The notes below the pieces were generated by a model. It was given only the letters and a program-made list of their open reading frames with translations. It was not told the origin of the DNA and searched no databases. From Xylona heveae TC161 (Eukaryota > Ascomycota > Xylonomycetes > Xylonales > Xylonaceae): a stretch of DNA of 64,000 nucleotides. The DNA lies in the NCBI RefSeq assembly GCF_001619985.1, contig NW_017264193.1:5726-69725 (forward strand), read 5' to 3'. A program made the translations under genes and the position numbers. Positions within the stretch are counted from its first letter, which is position 1, and every line of letters begins with the position of its first letter. Shown here in pieces: positions 1-9,716 of this stretch.

Positions 1-261
1 GCAGTAACAAATTAAACTATGGTTTGATAAATTCTTACTATATAAATTCCTAAGTCTAACCCTTTGGAAAAAGTAGAAAAACCCTCTATAATTTATAAAT
101 ATATAACTATAGTTTTATAAAGAAGAAATAGTTTGTTAAACAATTACTAATAATATAGTCTCTTGTATTCTCTTCATTTCTATGTTTTTAGAACATTTTA
201 ATATTAAAATAATAATACATTGTATTAAAAACTAATCTCAAATTGATAGTACAACAAATAT
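1..261. other. AT-rich intergenic edge
   Basis: This stretch is strongly AT-rich with short A and T runs. I see no open frame or RNA gene. It lies downstream of the minus-strand SDR that ends at 262, so part of it should be that gene's 3' UTR. Confidence 0.5.
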
Positions 262-1238
262 TTACCAGGGAATTTCAGTACCATCTATAACATTAAAAAA
301 CTTGCTCGATGTCTTTTCACGGGTTGCATTATCTATCTGTACTATGTTAGTTTTGTTTTTTTAATGGTGTCCTGGAATGTAAGACATACCAGACCAATGA
401 TAGCAGTAGCACTCTGCTGCATTGTATGCGGTGCCTGCTGTAGCCCCATTGCCTGGGCGGCTCGGTTTCCACCATCGGTTTGTACAAGACTGGATGGATT
501 CAGCAAGGTTAATTTTTGATTTTGTAAGGAAAGCTTACCCCGGGTGTACGGCAAAGGCAATCAACCACTTGTTCGCGCTGTGTGCAGCTCTGTCGATACT
601 AAAGTTTAGTCGAGGCTGGTAGGAGGCAGGATAGAGTAACAAACTACATACACTGTCACCCAGTTTAATCCGGCCTTAGCAATACCATAGGCCGGTGCAA
701 CGTGGGCCTTGAAGATCTCGAGGTTGCCAATAGACCCTGCAGCGCTCGTGACGGACACCCACTTTGGCACCCTAGACTTCTCAAGCAGAGGTCGAACGGC
801 CTGGTAGAGCATGAGGGGACCGATGGTGTTAACCTTGAAGAGATCGGTCACGGCATTGACATCCACCACATCCAATGGGATGATGCCCTTGTCGCCAGCA
901 CCACCTGCATTTGCAATGACCACGTCAATATGGTCGATGCCAGCAGCTTCAAGTTCCTTGACGGCATTGGCAGGGTCCGTTGAAGACGTGCTTTCAATCT
1001 GTATCAAATGCATGCGCGAACCCTTGGCCGCGGGTAGGATCGCAAGACTCCGAGCGTTCGAGGCTGTCTTGTCACGGACACTACCGATGACGATATGATT
1101 GGGCCGCAAGAGGTAGGTCTCAGCGAGAGTCTTTCCGATACCTGTAGGGAATAGCAGTTAGCTAGGACATAAAATGCACCGGGGGGATGACATGCCTCTG
1201 CTGACACCCGTGATCAAAACAATAGTGGAAGCCGTCAT
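262..1238 (-). CDS. SDR family oxidoreductase, five exons
   Basis: A classical short-chain dehydrogenase/reductase of about 252-255 residues that appears complete. Exons read on the minus strand: 1238-1196, 1141-652, 598 or 589-539, 489-390 and 336-262; both options for exon 3 keep frame. Visible motifs are the Rossmann TGVSRGIGK at the N-terminus, VIANAGG, the catalytic Ser in VTSAAGSI and the YGIAKAGLN tetrad with Tyr and Lys. The last exon restores the family's usual ending (REKTSSKF...GTEIPW). The first intron appears to begin with GC rather than GT, since only that junction restores SRGIGK. The closest relatives known to me are fungal NAD(P)-dependent ketoreductases of the nor-1/carbonyl reductase type; the substrate is unknown. 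It is divergent from the regulator to its right. The exon 2/3 junction is the least certain part. Confidence 0.85.
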
Positions 1239-2799
1239 AGTTTCTGGTGTATTTCTACTAGTTTATTGGTCGGTGATATGTTGGTGGATTCGGAGATACT
1301 TTGTGGAGCGGAACAAGATACCATATGCAAGAGAGTAATTTGTACTTCTCTTTCCATAGCTCATTTGAAGTCGGGCTAGATGGGATTTTTCAATGAAAAT
1401 ACAAGGTGCCAACTTCAATAGCGCTGATAATGCCGGAAAATGACAGGGTTTACTTATGCCTTCTAGATTACAAACGCTTATGCAATGTTGAAAGACACAT
1501 TTAAGTGAATTTGTCAATGTACCTTGACCGATTGTTAAATTGCTTCGAAATCAAATTAACATACAATACAATGATAACTAACTAGTATATCCTGATTAAC
1601 AAGCAGGGTTGAAATTCAATTGGTTGCGAATTTAGGCTTCACGACCCTGGTCTACATAAATGTTTCCGTCCCGAGCACAAAATAGTAATGAAAGAGCACC
1701 GGGAATATTGCAACCGAGGTGATTAATAATGATCACGGTAAACAATTCGCCTTTCATATGAAATCGCTGCAGGAAAAAGAGAGGGAATAATGAAAAACAA
1801 AAATTACAAGATCAGGTTTCTCTGGAGAATCGTCTTGCCCTGACTGACGTAAAACTGTTTTCAAGTATTTCGGGCCTTGCGGCAGCAAATCTCAGGCCAG
1901 CTGTGCAGCGGACAACGCCTTCGTCGATGCTTCTTTCGCAAGCCACCAGTATCTAGGCCTCGCGACATGCCCAGTGGACCGGGTGTCACTCAGAATGTCG
2001 GCTGTATGGATGAGCGGAACGAACTGCAGGACCGTTACGAGATTGCCGTATGGCACACCATTGATTAGCAGCTGCTGCGAAACATCTTCAATGCTTCCAC
2101 TATACTCCGTACCGTAGTACAGCAACGAACGACACGAAACAAAATCGCGAGCCGTTCACTTTTAATCATAGAAATCCAGATTCCTCAACTCGAGAATTCA
2201 TATCTACGGCGGGATGCCTGCTTCGCTGGGGTATGGGTGATGGATATGGTTTTATTTCCACCAATTATATATTTTCATCGTACTATTTAGTTTACAATAG
2301 CAATGTCATTACGTAGAGAATAAGCTTGGATATGTTCAAGAATTTTGTCCAAGAAAAATGCCTGTATAGAAAATAGTACATTGAGATTATTTGATTCTCG
2401 GCCACTCTTGGTTGGGGTTCGTCTCGCTATAATACCTACCTGTAGGAACTCGGTAGTCAGGTATGTTATTAGGTCCCTTAGTCGAGGGGTTGATTTGAAG
2501 CGTCATTGATACTTGTGCTTTCGCGCGAGATGTTGACCAACTCTTAAAATGCCGAAATCCTCAAAGTCTGCCTCAGGACCAATTGAACTTCGAGCAGTAA
2601 GCCTTCAATTTGTGTAGTATCTTGGTTGGCTAGTTGACGAGTAACAGTGTACAGAGTGCCGGGTAAGAAGAAAACCGATGACGTCCTTGACGATTGCCTA
2701 TTAATGATGCACATGACACGCTCTAGAAACTGAAGAGCAAAGTAAGTTGCATGAGCCAGTCTTCCTTGCAATACTATGGGTTATTAATTTGCGACATAG
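1239..2799. other. Intergenic region between SDR and broken regulator
   Basis: AT-rich, with no recognised gene. A short open frame at 1892-2125 on the minus strand could not be assigned. The segment around 2540-2742 on the plus strand should hold the first half of the regulator's zinc cluster, but no clean CxxC half can be read there (see the regulator). Confidence 0.4.
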
Positions 2800-5044
2800 T
2801 GCTCCGGAGTCGCTCCCTGCCAGTACTGTTCTCGAAGCAAAAAACCTTGCTTGTTCGACCGTCCTCCATCACGCACACCACTCACCCGGAGGTAAGTGCT
2901 GATTCCCGTTCCGACGTCAACTGCCATTCTCAAAAAAGGTAGAAATCTAGATGATGCAGAACGCCGGTGCACAAACTTGATAGCGCTTATCCGTAAACTG
3001 AATCCGGAGGTCGATATCGAGGATGCATTGAAGACAGTCTCAGGGACAGGTGTACCGGCTACAGAAGTTCTTCTCGAGAGGCTGAAGAGCGGGGATTCTG
3101 GTGGAGAAAGTCCTTCATCGCCGGACAGACTTGAGTGGGATGAAGCTTCGTTAGCTTCCTCATGGCGTGTGCAAAAGGAAGCTCCGGATGGAATGGCATC
3201 ACTTCCAAGTCAAAGCACGGGATCCGGGTATCTTGGTAAGCAATGGGGAACCGCGCTTTGTGACAATTGGTTTTAAAAAAATCCCAGGAAATAGCTCGGG
3301 ATCGAGCATTTTGAAAACTATCTCGGACTTGATTCCTGGCTTGCAGCCCCCTCAACACGAGCAAGCCTCGTTTGCACATGCCAGCCAAACAGAAGGTCCT
3401 TCGCTGTCAGCGCATTTGAGTAATACTACTGTCTTAGATCGTCTCATTGATGCCTAGTTTATGTGGTATAATCCATCATACCCGATCCTACATGAGAGTA
3501 CTTTTCGAGAAAGTTACCAGAACCGTCAGCAGATTCAAGCCCGTTCGAGCTGGCATCTTATTTTCTACCTTGTTCTAGCAATTGGGGACTGGATTCTGGG
3601 GGATGAATCAGAGATAGAGCAGTCCAGATATTACATGGTCGCACGATCACAACTGTCAATGCGTATGTTAGAGTCTGGATCTCTTCTCGCTATTCAAGCA
3701 TTTCTCCTGCTGGCAAGACCCACAAAAAGAAACGATCCCTTCCCAAGTTTTTGTTGTACTAATATAGACGCAGGGCAATTATCTCCAAAAGCGAGATCGG
3801 CCTAATACAGGGTACAATTTTATTGGAGTTGCGTACAGAATGGCACTTGGTTTAGGGCTTCATCGCGAGCCACCCGCGGAATCAACGGCTGATACACTAT
3901 TCAATGAACGGAGAAGAGTCATTTGGTGGATTGTCTTTTGCTTCGACAGTGGATTCAGCTTGACCACGGGGAGACCTATTATGGCATCTGACTGTTTTGT
4001 CGAAACTCGAATTCCACGAAACATTAACGATTCAGTATATTGAAATCATTTCCTGCTTTAGAGACTATGATGCTAATTACTTGAATATAGGAGTGTACTC
4101 TGAATTCCTTTCTTCCTGCACCAACGGAGTGGCCAACCACCTATTCAGCCATCATTGCCCACGCCCGACTAGCTTCTATTGGAAATAAAGTCTACAATGA
4201 CATATTCTCCGCCCCCAAAAAGACGCCTTACGACTTAAGAATATCGCGCTCGCTCGACCATCAGTTCAAGGCTTGGAAATTATCGCTCCCCGTCTACTTT
4301 ACAGCGCAAGACGTTCCGCATTGGTTTCGTGGTCCACGAGCGATAGTCGGGTGGAAGGAACAAAACTTGCGTATGATGCTCTGGTGGGGAAGCCAGGCCC
4401 ACTGCAACTCACTATCAGATGGTGAAGAAGTACAGAACACGTGTTACTATGCTGCAGTCGAGACTATTCACAACGTCACGACTTTCTGTCAAGACTATCC
4501 TGATACTCTCAACCTTTGTCTCACCTGGTACGTGACATACTTCTTATTTCAGGCATCAATTGTGCTTTGTATTCATCATCTCCGGCCATGCCAAACAACG
4601 AATACTAGCCTCGCGGCAACCAATCAGGATCTCTGGGATTTCTCCATAACCAGAGCACGCAACTGTCTCGCTCAATTGAGTCAAAAAAGCAAGGCTGCAA
4701 CACGATGCCTGGCAGTAGTTGATAAAATCAGGAACATATCTCAGCCGTCGGAGTCTGCGTCAACAGTACTAACGGAACCCCCTCCGGATAATTACAATGG
4801 CTCTGTCCAGCTAGAGGCTGATCTCACAAACAAGGACACTTATACAACAGCATTTGCCATAGATCCTGCACTCGAGACAATTTTCGAACGTAACTCCTCG
4901 AATATGGACATCTTTGAAGATCTTCAAGGATTCCTTAGTACAGATGAGGCTCAATCATTTGATTACTTTCTGGGAGATGCCTCGACGACCAATGATACTC
5001 AGGGTTGGTCGATGCCTGGAGACTTAAGTTTAGAACTCACATAG
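2800..5044 (+). pseudogene. Zn2Cys6 fungal transcription factor, probably inactivated
   Basis: A fungal-specific regulator of the Gal4 type. Exons with consistent phases: 2800-2891, 2943-3235, 3288-3712, 3774-4034 and 4091-5044. The first exon carries the second half of a zinc cluster (APCQYCSRSKKPC), followed by a linker and coiled-coil-like stretch (NLDDAERRC...). The middle exons give a fungal_trans domain (PF04082) with recognisable YPILHESTF, YRMALGLGLHRE and RRRVIWW...TGRP motifs. An in-frame TAG at 3455-3457 sits where relatives have an aromatic residue (IDA-stop-FMWY). The first CxxC half of the cluster is not readable upstream: the string before 2742 resembles RSRK/KLKSK only if two frames are mixed. 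The intron at 3713-3773 begins with GC and contains a TACTAAT branch site. It is most likely a recently decayed regulator of the polyol genes that follow. A sequencing error or a missed intron at 3455 would make it functional. Confidence 0.65.
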
Positions 5045-5136
5045 CTATGAACGAATGAAGTGATTTGGATTTATGTTTTGATAGATAAGAGTTGAATCAT
5101 TGTATTCCGTTATCGACTATTTATCGGACTATTGTG

Positions 5137-5162
5137 CCCCGCGTGGTGGCAATTTTGCGGGG
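5137..5162. promoter_or_regulatory. Pair of CreA-type sites in inverted orientation
   Basis: CCCCGC at 5137-5142 and GCGGGG at 5157-5162 both match the carbon-catabolite repressor consensus SYGGRG on opposite strands, 14 bp apart. They lie about 470 bp before the polyol dehydrogenase start. Closely spaced pairs are the form usually required for CreA action in Aspergillus. Assignment is by consensus only. Confidence 0.4.
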
Positions 5163-5441
5163 TGGCGAAGTTCAATATCGACTATGTATACAGCACATGT
5201 AATGGCGGGAGTAGTACTCGCGGTTGACAGCAAGAGTTGGAAAGCCTTATTTTAGGTAGTAAACTCGCTAATCTTTAGTCACACCCAGTAACTCCGAGCT
5301 CACTGAGATAACTACCTACCTTCCTTACTGGTAGCTACCTACATGCAGATGATGTATCCAACCAGGATGAGCCGGCTGCTTATGAAGTTTAGCATTTATT
5401 GTCTTTTCGAATTTACATTACCGTTGTCGATAGCCACGTAC

Positions 5442-5466
5442 TTGTCGGACCACAGTCGGCCGACAA
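5442..5466. promoter_or_regulatory. CGG-N11-CCG palindrome (Gal4-type site)
   Basis: A perfect 7-bp inverted repeat, TTGTCGG and CCGACAA, surrounds an 11-nt spacer, giving CGG-N11-CCG. This is the half-site spacing bound by some Zn2Cys6 dimers such as Gal4. It lies about 165 bp before the start codon and 70 bp before a TATA box. The same core occurs before the next two genes. Confidence 0.6.
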
Positions 5467-5532
5467 ATTGATCAACATCGGAATTTGCATGTCCTGGGTA
5501 AATATTAAACATACTGTGCAGTCAAAACTCAG

Positions 5533-5540
5533 TATATAAG
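5533..5540 (+). promoter_or_regulatory. TATA box of polyol dehydrogenase gene
   Basis: TATATAAG about 90 nt before the start codon at 5629. Position and sequence fit a fungal core promoter. Confidence 0.5.
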
Positions 5541-5628
5541 AAGTCGCCTTCCGCCAGCAGGATGAGCGCAATAGGTTTCTTTTTATGACCAGCTGGATAA
5601 GGATCCTGCAATTTGCAACCCAAATATC

Positions 5629-6822
5629 ATGGACTCAGATGCCAAAAATCCATCATGTCTTCTCTATGGACCGCTGGACGCCCGATTTGAGGATCGACCT
5701 GTCCCTGTACTTAGCGACCCACACGATGTCATTCTCCGCATTGCTTATACAGGTGTTTGTGGAAGCGATGTAAGTACCTTCACTCTGCAGCTATTATTGA
5801 TAAGACCTGCGATCCCCCGACCATTGCTAGATTTACTCGAGAAGACATGCTAAACATTTTATTACTTTTGATTAAAGGTTCATTTCTGGCTGGATGGAGG
5901 AATTCGTACTTATGTTTCTGAAGCCCGACCATTGACCATGGGTCATGAAGCATCTGGAACTATCCATGCAGTGGGCTCTGCCGTCAGTTCGCTGGTCCCG
6001 GGAGACAAGGTTGCCATTGAACCGGGATATCCATGTAGCCGTTGTGAACGCTGCAAATCCGGTCGTTACCATCTTTGCCCGGAAATGAAATTCGCGGCAG
6101 ATCCTCCAAAGGTTCATGGCACCCTCTCGAAATATTTTCTGTTGCCTGCCAGCTTTTGCTACAAGCTGCCTGAAAGCATCAGTTTGTCTGAAGCCGCCTT
6201 GATGGAGCCTTTAGCAGTTGCTGTACATGCAATTCGGCTCGCAGACATAAAGCCCGGAAGTCGTGTTATTGTGTTCGGTGCCGCAACGGTTGGATTGTTC
6301 TGTGCTGCTGTGGCCCGGGAATTTGGAGCAAGCACCGTCGTCTCAGTGGACATTTTGGAGCACAAGCTACGCTTTGCACAAAAGTTTGTCGGTTCATCAG
6401 TGGGGAGAACTGCAATGCCAGATTCCTCCCTAACCCCGGAGGAAAATGCGAAACGTCTGGTGGAGGAGCACCAGCTTGGAGAGGGAGCAGACATTGCCAT
6501 AGATGCATCCGGAGCAGAAGCATCAGTTCAAACAGCCATCTTTGCGTTGCGAATGGGCGGAACATTTGTTCAAGTAGGCATGGGAAAGCGGAAAATTGAA
6601 TTCCCGATATCAGAATTGTGTGAACACGAGATAACAGCAAGAGGTAGCTTCCGATACGGTGCTGGAGATTTCGACCTAGGAATTCGCCTTGTAGGTCAGG
6701 GAAAGATCATATTGTCAGGGATAATTACGAAAGTATTCCCATTCGAGTCGGCAACCGAAGCCTGGGAAACAGCAAAGCGTGGTGAAGGAACCAAAACATT
6801 GATTGAAGGACCCAGGAATTGA
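5629..6822 (+). CDS. Zn-dependent polyol dehydrogenase (xylitol/sorbitol dehydrogenase-like)
   Basis: A medium-chain dehydrogenase of 361 residues in two exons, 5629-5769 and 5878-6822. Catalytic zinc ligands are visible: Cys44 in GVCGSD, His70-Glu71 in MGHE and the Glu of MEPLAV. The four structural-zinc cysteines lie in PCSRCERCKSGRYHLC. The coenzyme fold has GAATVGLFC and an Asp in VSVDILEHK, which favours NAD over NADP. Length and motifs fit fungal xylitol, sorbitol or L-arabitol dehydrogenases, which oxidise polyols to ketoses; I cannot decide between them. It begins a run of three plus-strand oxidoreductases, and its promoter holds a CGG-N11-CCG palindrome and paired CreA sites, consistent with induction by a sugar or polyol and glucose repression. 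Confidence 0.9.
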
Positions 6823-7483
6823 ATACAACTTGAAGTTAAACGTTTTTATAAGTACAGAATATAATAATGTATTTTTTTTTGTTGTTGTTGTTTTCCTGCT
6901 TTCCAATTTAACTTCATGTGATAACTATACAAGCTCACTCCCCCGACAATAGTTCCGAGTAGAATTGTGGACTTTGATACTTTATAGGAATGCAGGGCTC
7001 TTTCAGTCTCTCAGGACTTGCAAGAGAAGATATGGCCGATAGGCTTTGTAGAAGGGTGACATCCTTGCCGATCTCTCGGACAAAATATGAAAGGAAAATG
7101 TTGATATGATGATAACCATAATACTCCTATTGACATGACCACATGCGTCAGGTAGATAAAGGATGCTACAGATACAGTGCTCAAGCTATTACTATTGATT
7201 TTAAACCGCTGTATCCATTGTTGTTGATCCATCCCTTAATTCATCGCTTTCTTCGACACTTTCGACTATAAGACTGGGTTTGAGTAAATGAGCGCGGACT
7301 TCGTCTCCGTTAACAAGATCATTTTGATCGGCTCTAAATACTGCTGCTTCCCAAGAACTCTCAATTCCCGACACAATATGCCTCTTGGCGATCCGTTTCC
7401 GCGCCAAGATAGGGTTGACATCAACGAACAGCCTGGTCAGGCTTTGGCCTAGCGCTCTTGGGAAACGCTGCCAACAACTGTTT
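6823..7483. other. Intergenic region
   Basis: Contains the 3' end of the dehydrogenase gene, a T-run with GTT repeats near 6870-6895 and the distal promoter of the next gene. Open frames on the minus strand here match no family I know. Confidence 0.4.
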
Positions 7484-7500
7484 CGGGTGACAGGGCACCG
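7484..7500. promoter_or_regulatory. CGG-N11-CCG motif before the second SDR
   Basis: CGG at 7484 and CCG at 7498, separated by exactly 11 nt, lie 107 nt before the start codon. The flanks differ from the other two copies (TTTCGG and CCGATG), so on its own it could be chance. With the two extended copies it supports a shared regulator. Confidence 0.45.
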
Positions 7501-7535
7501 ATGCCAAATTGATCGTAGAGAGTCGACTCCCTTTG

Positions 7536-7543
7536 TATAAATA
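7536..7543 (+). promoter_or_regulatory. TATA box of second SDR gene
   Basis: TATAAATA about 64 nt before the start codon at 7607. Confidence 0.45.
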
Positions 7544-7606
7544 GGGCTAGATGAACGGGAAATATTGTCTACCAAGATCAACGCTTCTAAAAAGGGACAC
7601 GTCAAG

Positions 7607-8657
7607 ATGTCCATGTCTGTTGAAGATTGTACACAGGCCCGTGAGGGGTTCCCACGTCCTTACCCCAACACCCCTTCTAATGTCCTGGAACAACTCCGTT
7701 TGACTGGGAAAGTGGTTGTTGTCAACGGCGCTGCCGATGGCATTGGTCTGGCTGTGGCGGAGGCCATGGCTGAAGCCAATGCAAACGTTGCCCTGTGGTA
7801 CAATTCGTATGGCATCACTCTCTGAAGCCTCAACGCACATTTGTTTAACAACGATTTTAAACAGGAACGAAGCTGCAGTTGAAAGGTCCCAAGCTTTAGC
7901 AAAAATTCATAACGTGAAGACGGCGGCCTACAAGGTTGAGGGTAAGCAAATATTGAAGAAGAGATTAATGACCAAATACTAAGTGGAGAAATTTAGTTTC
8001 GGATCACAATCAGGTGTATGAAGCTATTGCAACGGTTGTCCGAGATTTTGGAAAGATCGATGTTTTCATTGCCAACGCGGGTACGCTACTGCAGTAGAGG
8101 CTTCCATAGAGGGTGGAGCTGACTTTTGACAAAGGAATGGCAATTTCAAAGCCCATCTTGGAGCAGACTGTTGACGAATACCGAAAACAGATGTCTGTAA
8201 ATGGTTGGTGCTCAAGTTCAATTGTGATACTGAGAATTATACTAATTCGTACACAGTTGACGGTGTTCTCTTTTGCGCCAAGTACGCTGGAGAAGTGTTC
8301 AAACGGCAAGGCTTTGGCAATCTTATCATCACTTCGAGTATGAGTGGCCACACTGTGAATGTCCCTGTCGACCAGCCGGTGTACAACGCAAGCAAAGCAT
8401 TTGTCACCCATTTTGGAAAGTCACTAGCACGTGAGTGGCGGGAATTTGCTCGAGTAAACATTGTCTCACCCGGCTTCTTCGATACCAAAATGGGTGCTAG
8501 CCCACTGGCCATGCACGAGGCATATCGTATGTCGTCGCTGGGTAGGCAAGGTCATGTAAAGGAGATCAAGGGCTTGTACCTTTATCTGGCCAGTGATGCC
8601 TCTAGCTATATGACGGGGACTGATGTGCTTATCGACGGTGGCTATGTTCTGCCGTGA
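7607..8657 (+). CDS. L-xylulose/sorbose reductase-like SDR, five exons
   Basis: A complete SDR of 276 residues. Exons 7607-7806, 7865-7941, 7997-8080, 8135-8203 and 8257-8657 sum to whole codons. Motifs: VVNGAADGIGLA for the dinucleotide, IANAG, catalytic Ser in ITSSMSGH, YNASK with Tyr and Lys, and the family ending DASSYMTGTDVLIDGG. The SMSGH and EFARVN...SPG strings resemble fungal L-xylulose reductase and NADP mannitol/sorbose reductases, which interconvert ketoses and polyols. The first in-frame ATG with a good context (TCAAGATG) was chosen; no ATG lies further upstream in frame. It lies 0.8 kb downstream of the zinc polyol dehydrogenase in the same orientation, with its own TATA box and CGG-N11-CCG site. 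Confidence 0.9.
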
Positions 8658-9280
8658 AGTAACTGAGAGGGTTTTATAGATCATAGATGATTGCCATAGA
8701 TATTGATGTTAGCAAATTTGATGCATGGATAGACTAGTCTAACGGGTCAGCATACGTGTCAATTTACCTCTCTACAAAGCCAATGAAGTAATTTGAGTTA
8801 TATGAATACATGTCTTCCATATGGATGTAGAATATGTTTATTGATAGACCTAGGGTCGTAGATGCAGCCCGAGCTCTCTGAGACGATGCCATTCTAAATC
8901 ATGTTTTGGGAGTGACAACATCGATAGGAAATACAATGCTTTAAGTCAAAGAGTCTATGTCCTTTCAATTTTTCTGATTCTTTTTCAGGGTTATCTTCTC
9001 AATGGTATCTTTGAAATATGCTACCATTATAAGCCTTAGGTAAACAATAGCACGACTTTTTATAAGGGAAAACTTTCTAGTGTTATAGAAAATAGCTTGA
9101 TGAATTAAATTTAATAATCAGTTATCGAAGTATACTAATAATGATATGAAATTTATAGAGAGAAATAAATTAACTTGAATTTCTGTGAGAAAAAAAAGTA
9201 TAAAATAAAATAAATAAAAGCTGGACGTGTTGATAGCGAGCTGTCAAGCAGAGTTAAACTGAAACAGGTCAGAAGCATTC
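8658..9280. other. AT-rich intergenic region
   Basis: About 620 bp, very AT-rich between 9000 and 9230, with A-runs and (AAAAT)-like repeats near 9190-9220. No gene is recognised. Confidence 0.5.
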
Positions 9281-9301
9281 GTCGGCAAGATGTGCTCCGA
9301 C
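9281..9301. promoter_or_regulatory. GTCGG-N11-CCGAC palindrome before the arabinitol dehydrogenase-like gene
   Basis: GTCGG at 9281-9285 and CCGAC at 9297-9301 are separated by 11 nt. These are the same five-base arms and spacing found before the zinc polyol dehydrogenase. It lies about 416 bp upstream of the start codon at 9717. Confidence 0.6.
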
Positions 9302-9716
9302 TACCACGAAACTCTTCCTTTCTATTGGCCACGCTTCCTGAGAAGCCGTCACCGGTGCTCTCTACTCCGAAACAGGTATCAAAGTATCTGCGAAGGTTAT
9401 CGCCTCCTCATGTGTTCCCAACGGGTAGCCAAAGTCTATAATCGGCGTCTCCACCAACTGCTACTCCATCACGTATACTTCGGAATACATTTGTCCGATG
9501 CTCACCAAAGAAAGATGGATGCGCGGTGCCTTGTTGAGGCTGAGGCAAGACGCAGTCAACACGCCCAGATGACTACAACAATCACTTCCTGTCGCATGCA
9601 ACTTGGCTATATCTGACCCTCATCGGAATTCCATTTTCGACTTCTAGATGTTTGTACTCGTCTTTCATTCACCAGAATAGAAGCATTGACGGACTATCTG
9701 TCCCGCTGTAACATAG

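Noticed and set aside
1892-2125. Minus-strand 77-residue frame
   Set aside because: The composition looks coding-like, but I could not connect it to another exon or a family.
7295-7309. CGG-N9-CCG motif
   Set aside because: The spacing differs from the N11 sites of the cluster, and single copies of this pattern are expected by chance.
7201-7614. Minus-strand 137-residue frame before the second SDR
   Set aside because: It covers the TATA box and the CGG-N11-CCG site of the SDR and shows no known domain.
9290-9616. Plus-strand 108-residue frame between the two SDR genes
   Set aside because: It has no motif and overlaps the promoter palindrome of the arabinitol dehydrogenase-like gene, so it is more likely leader sequence.
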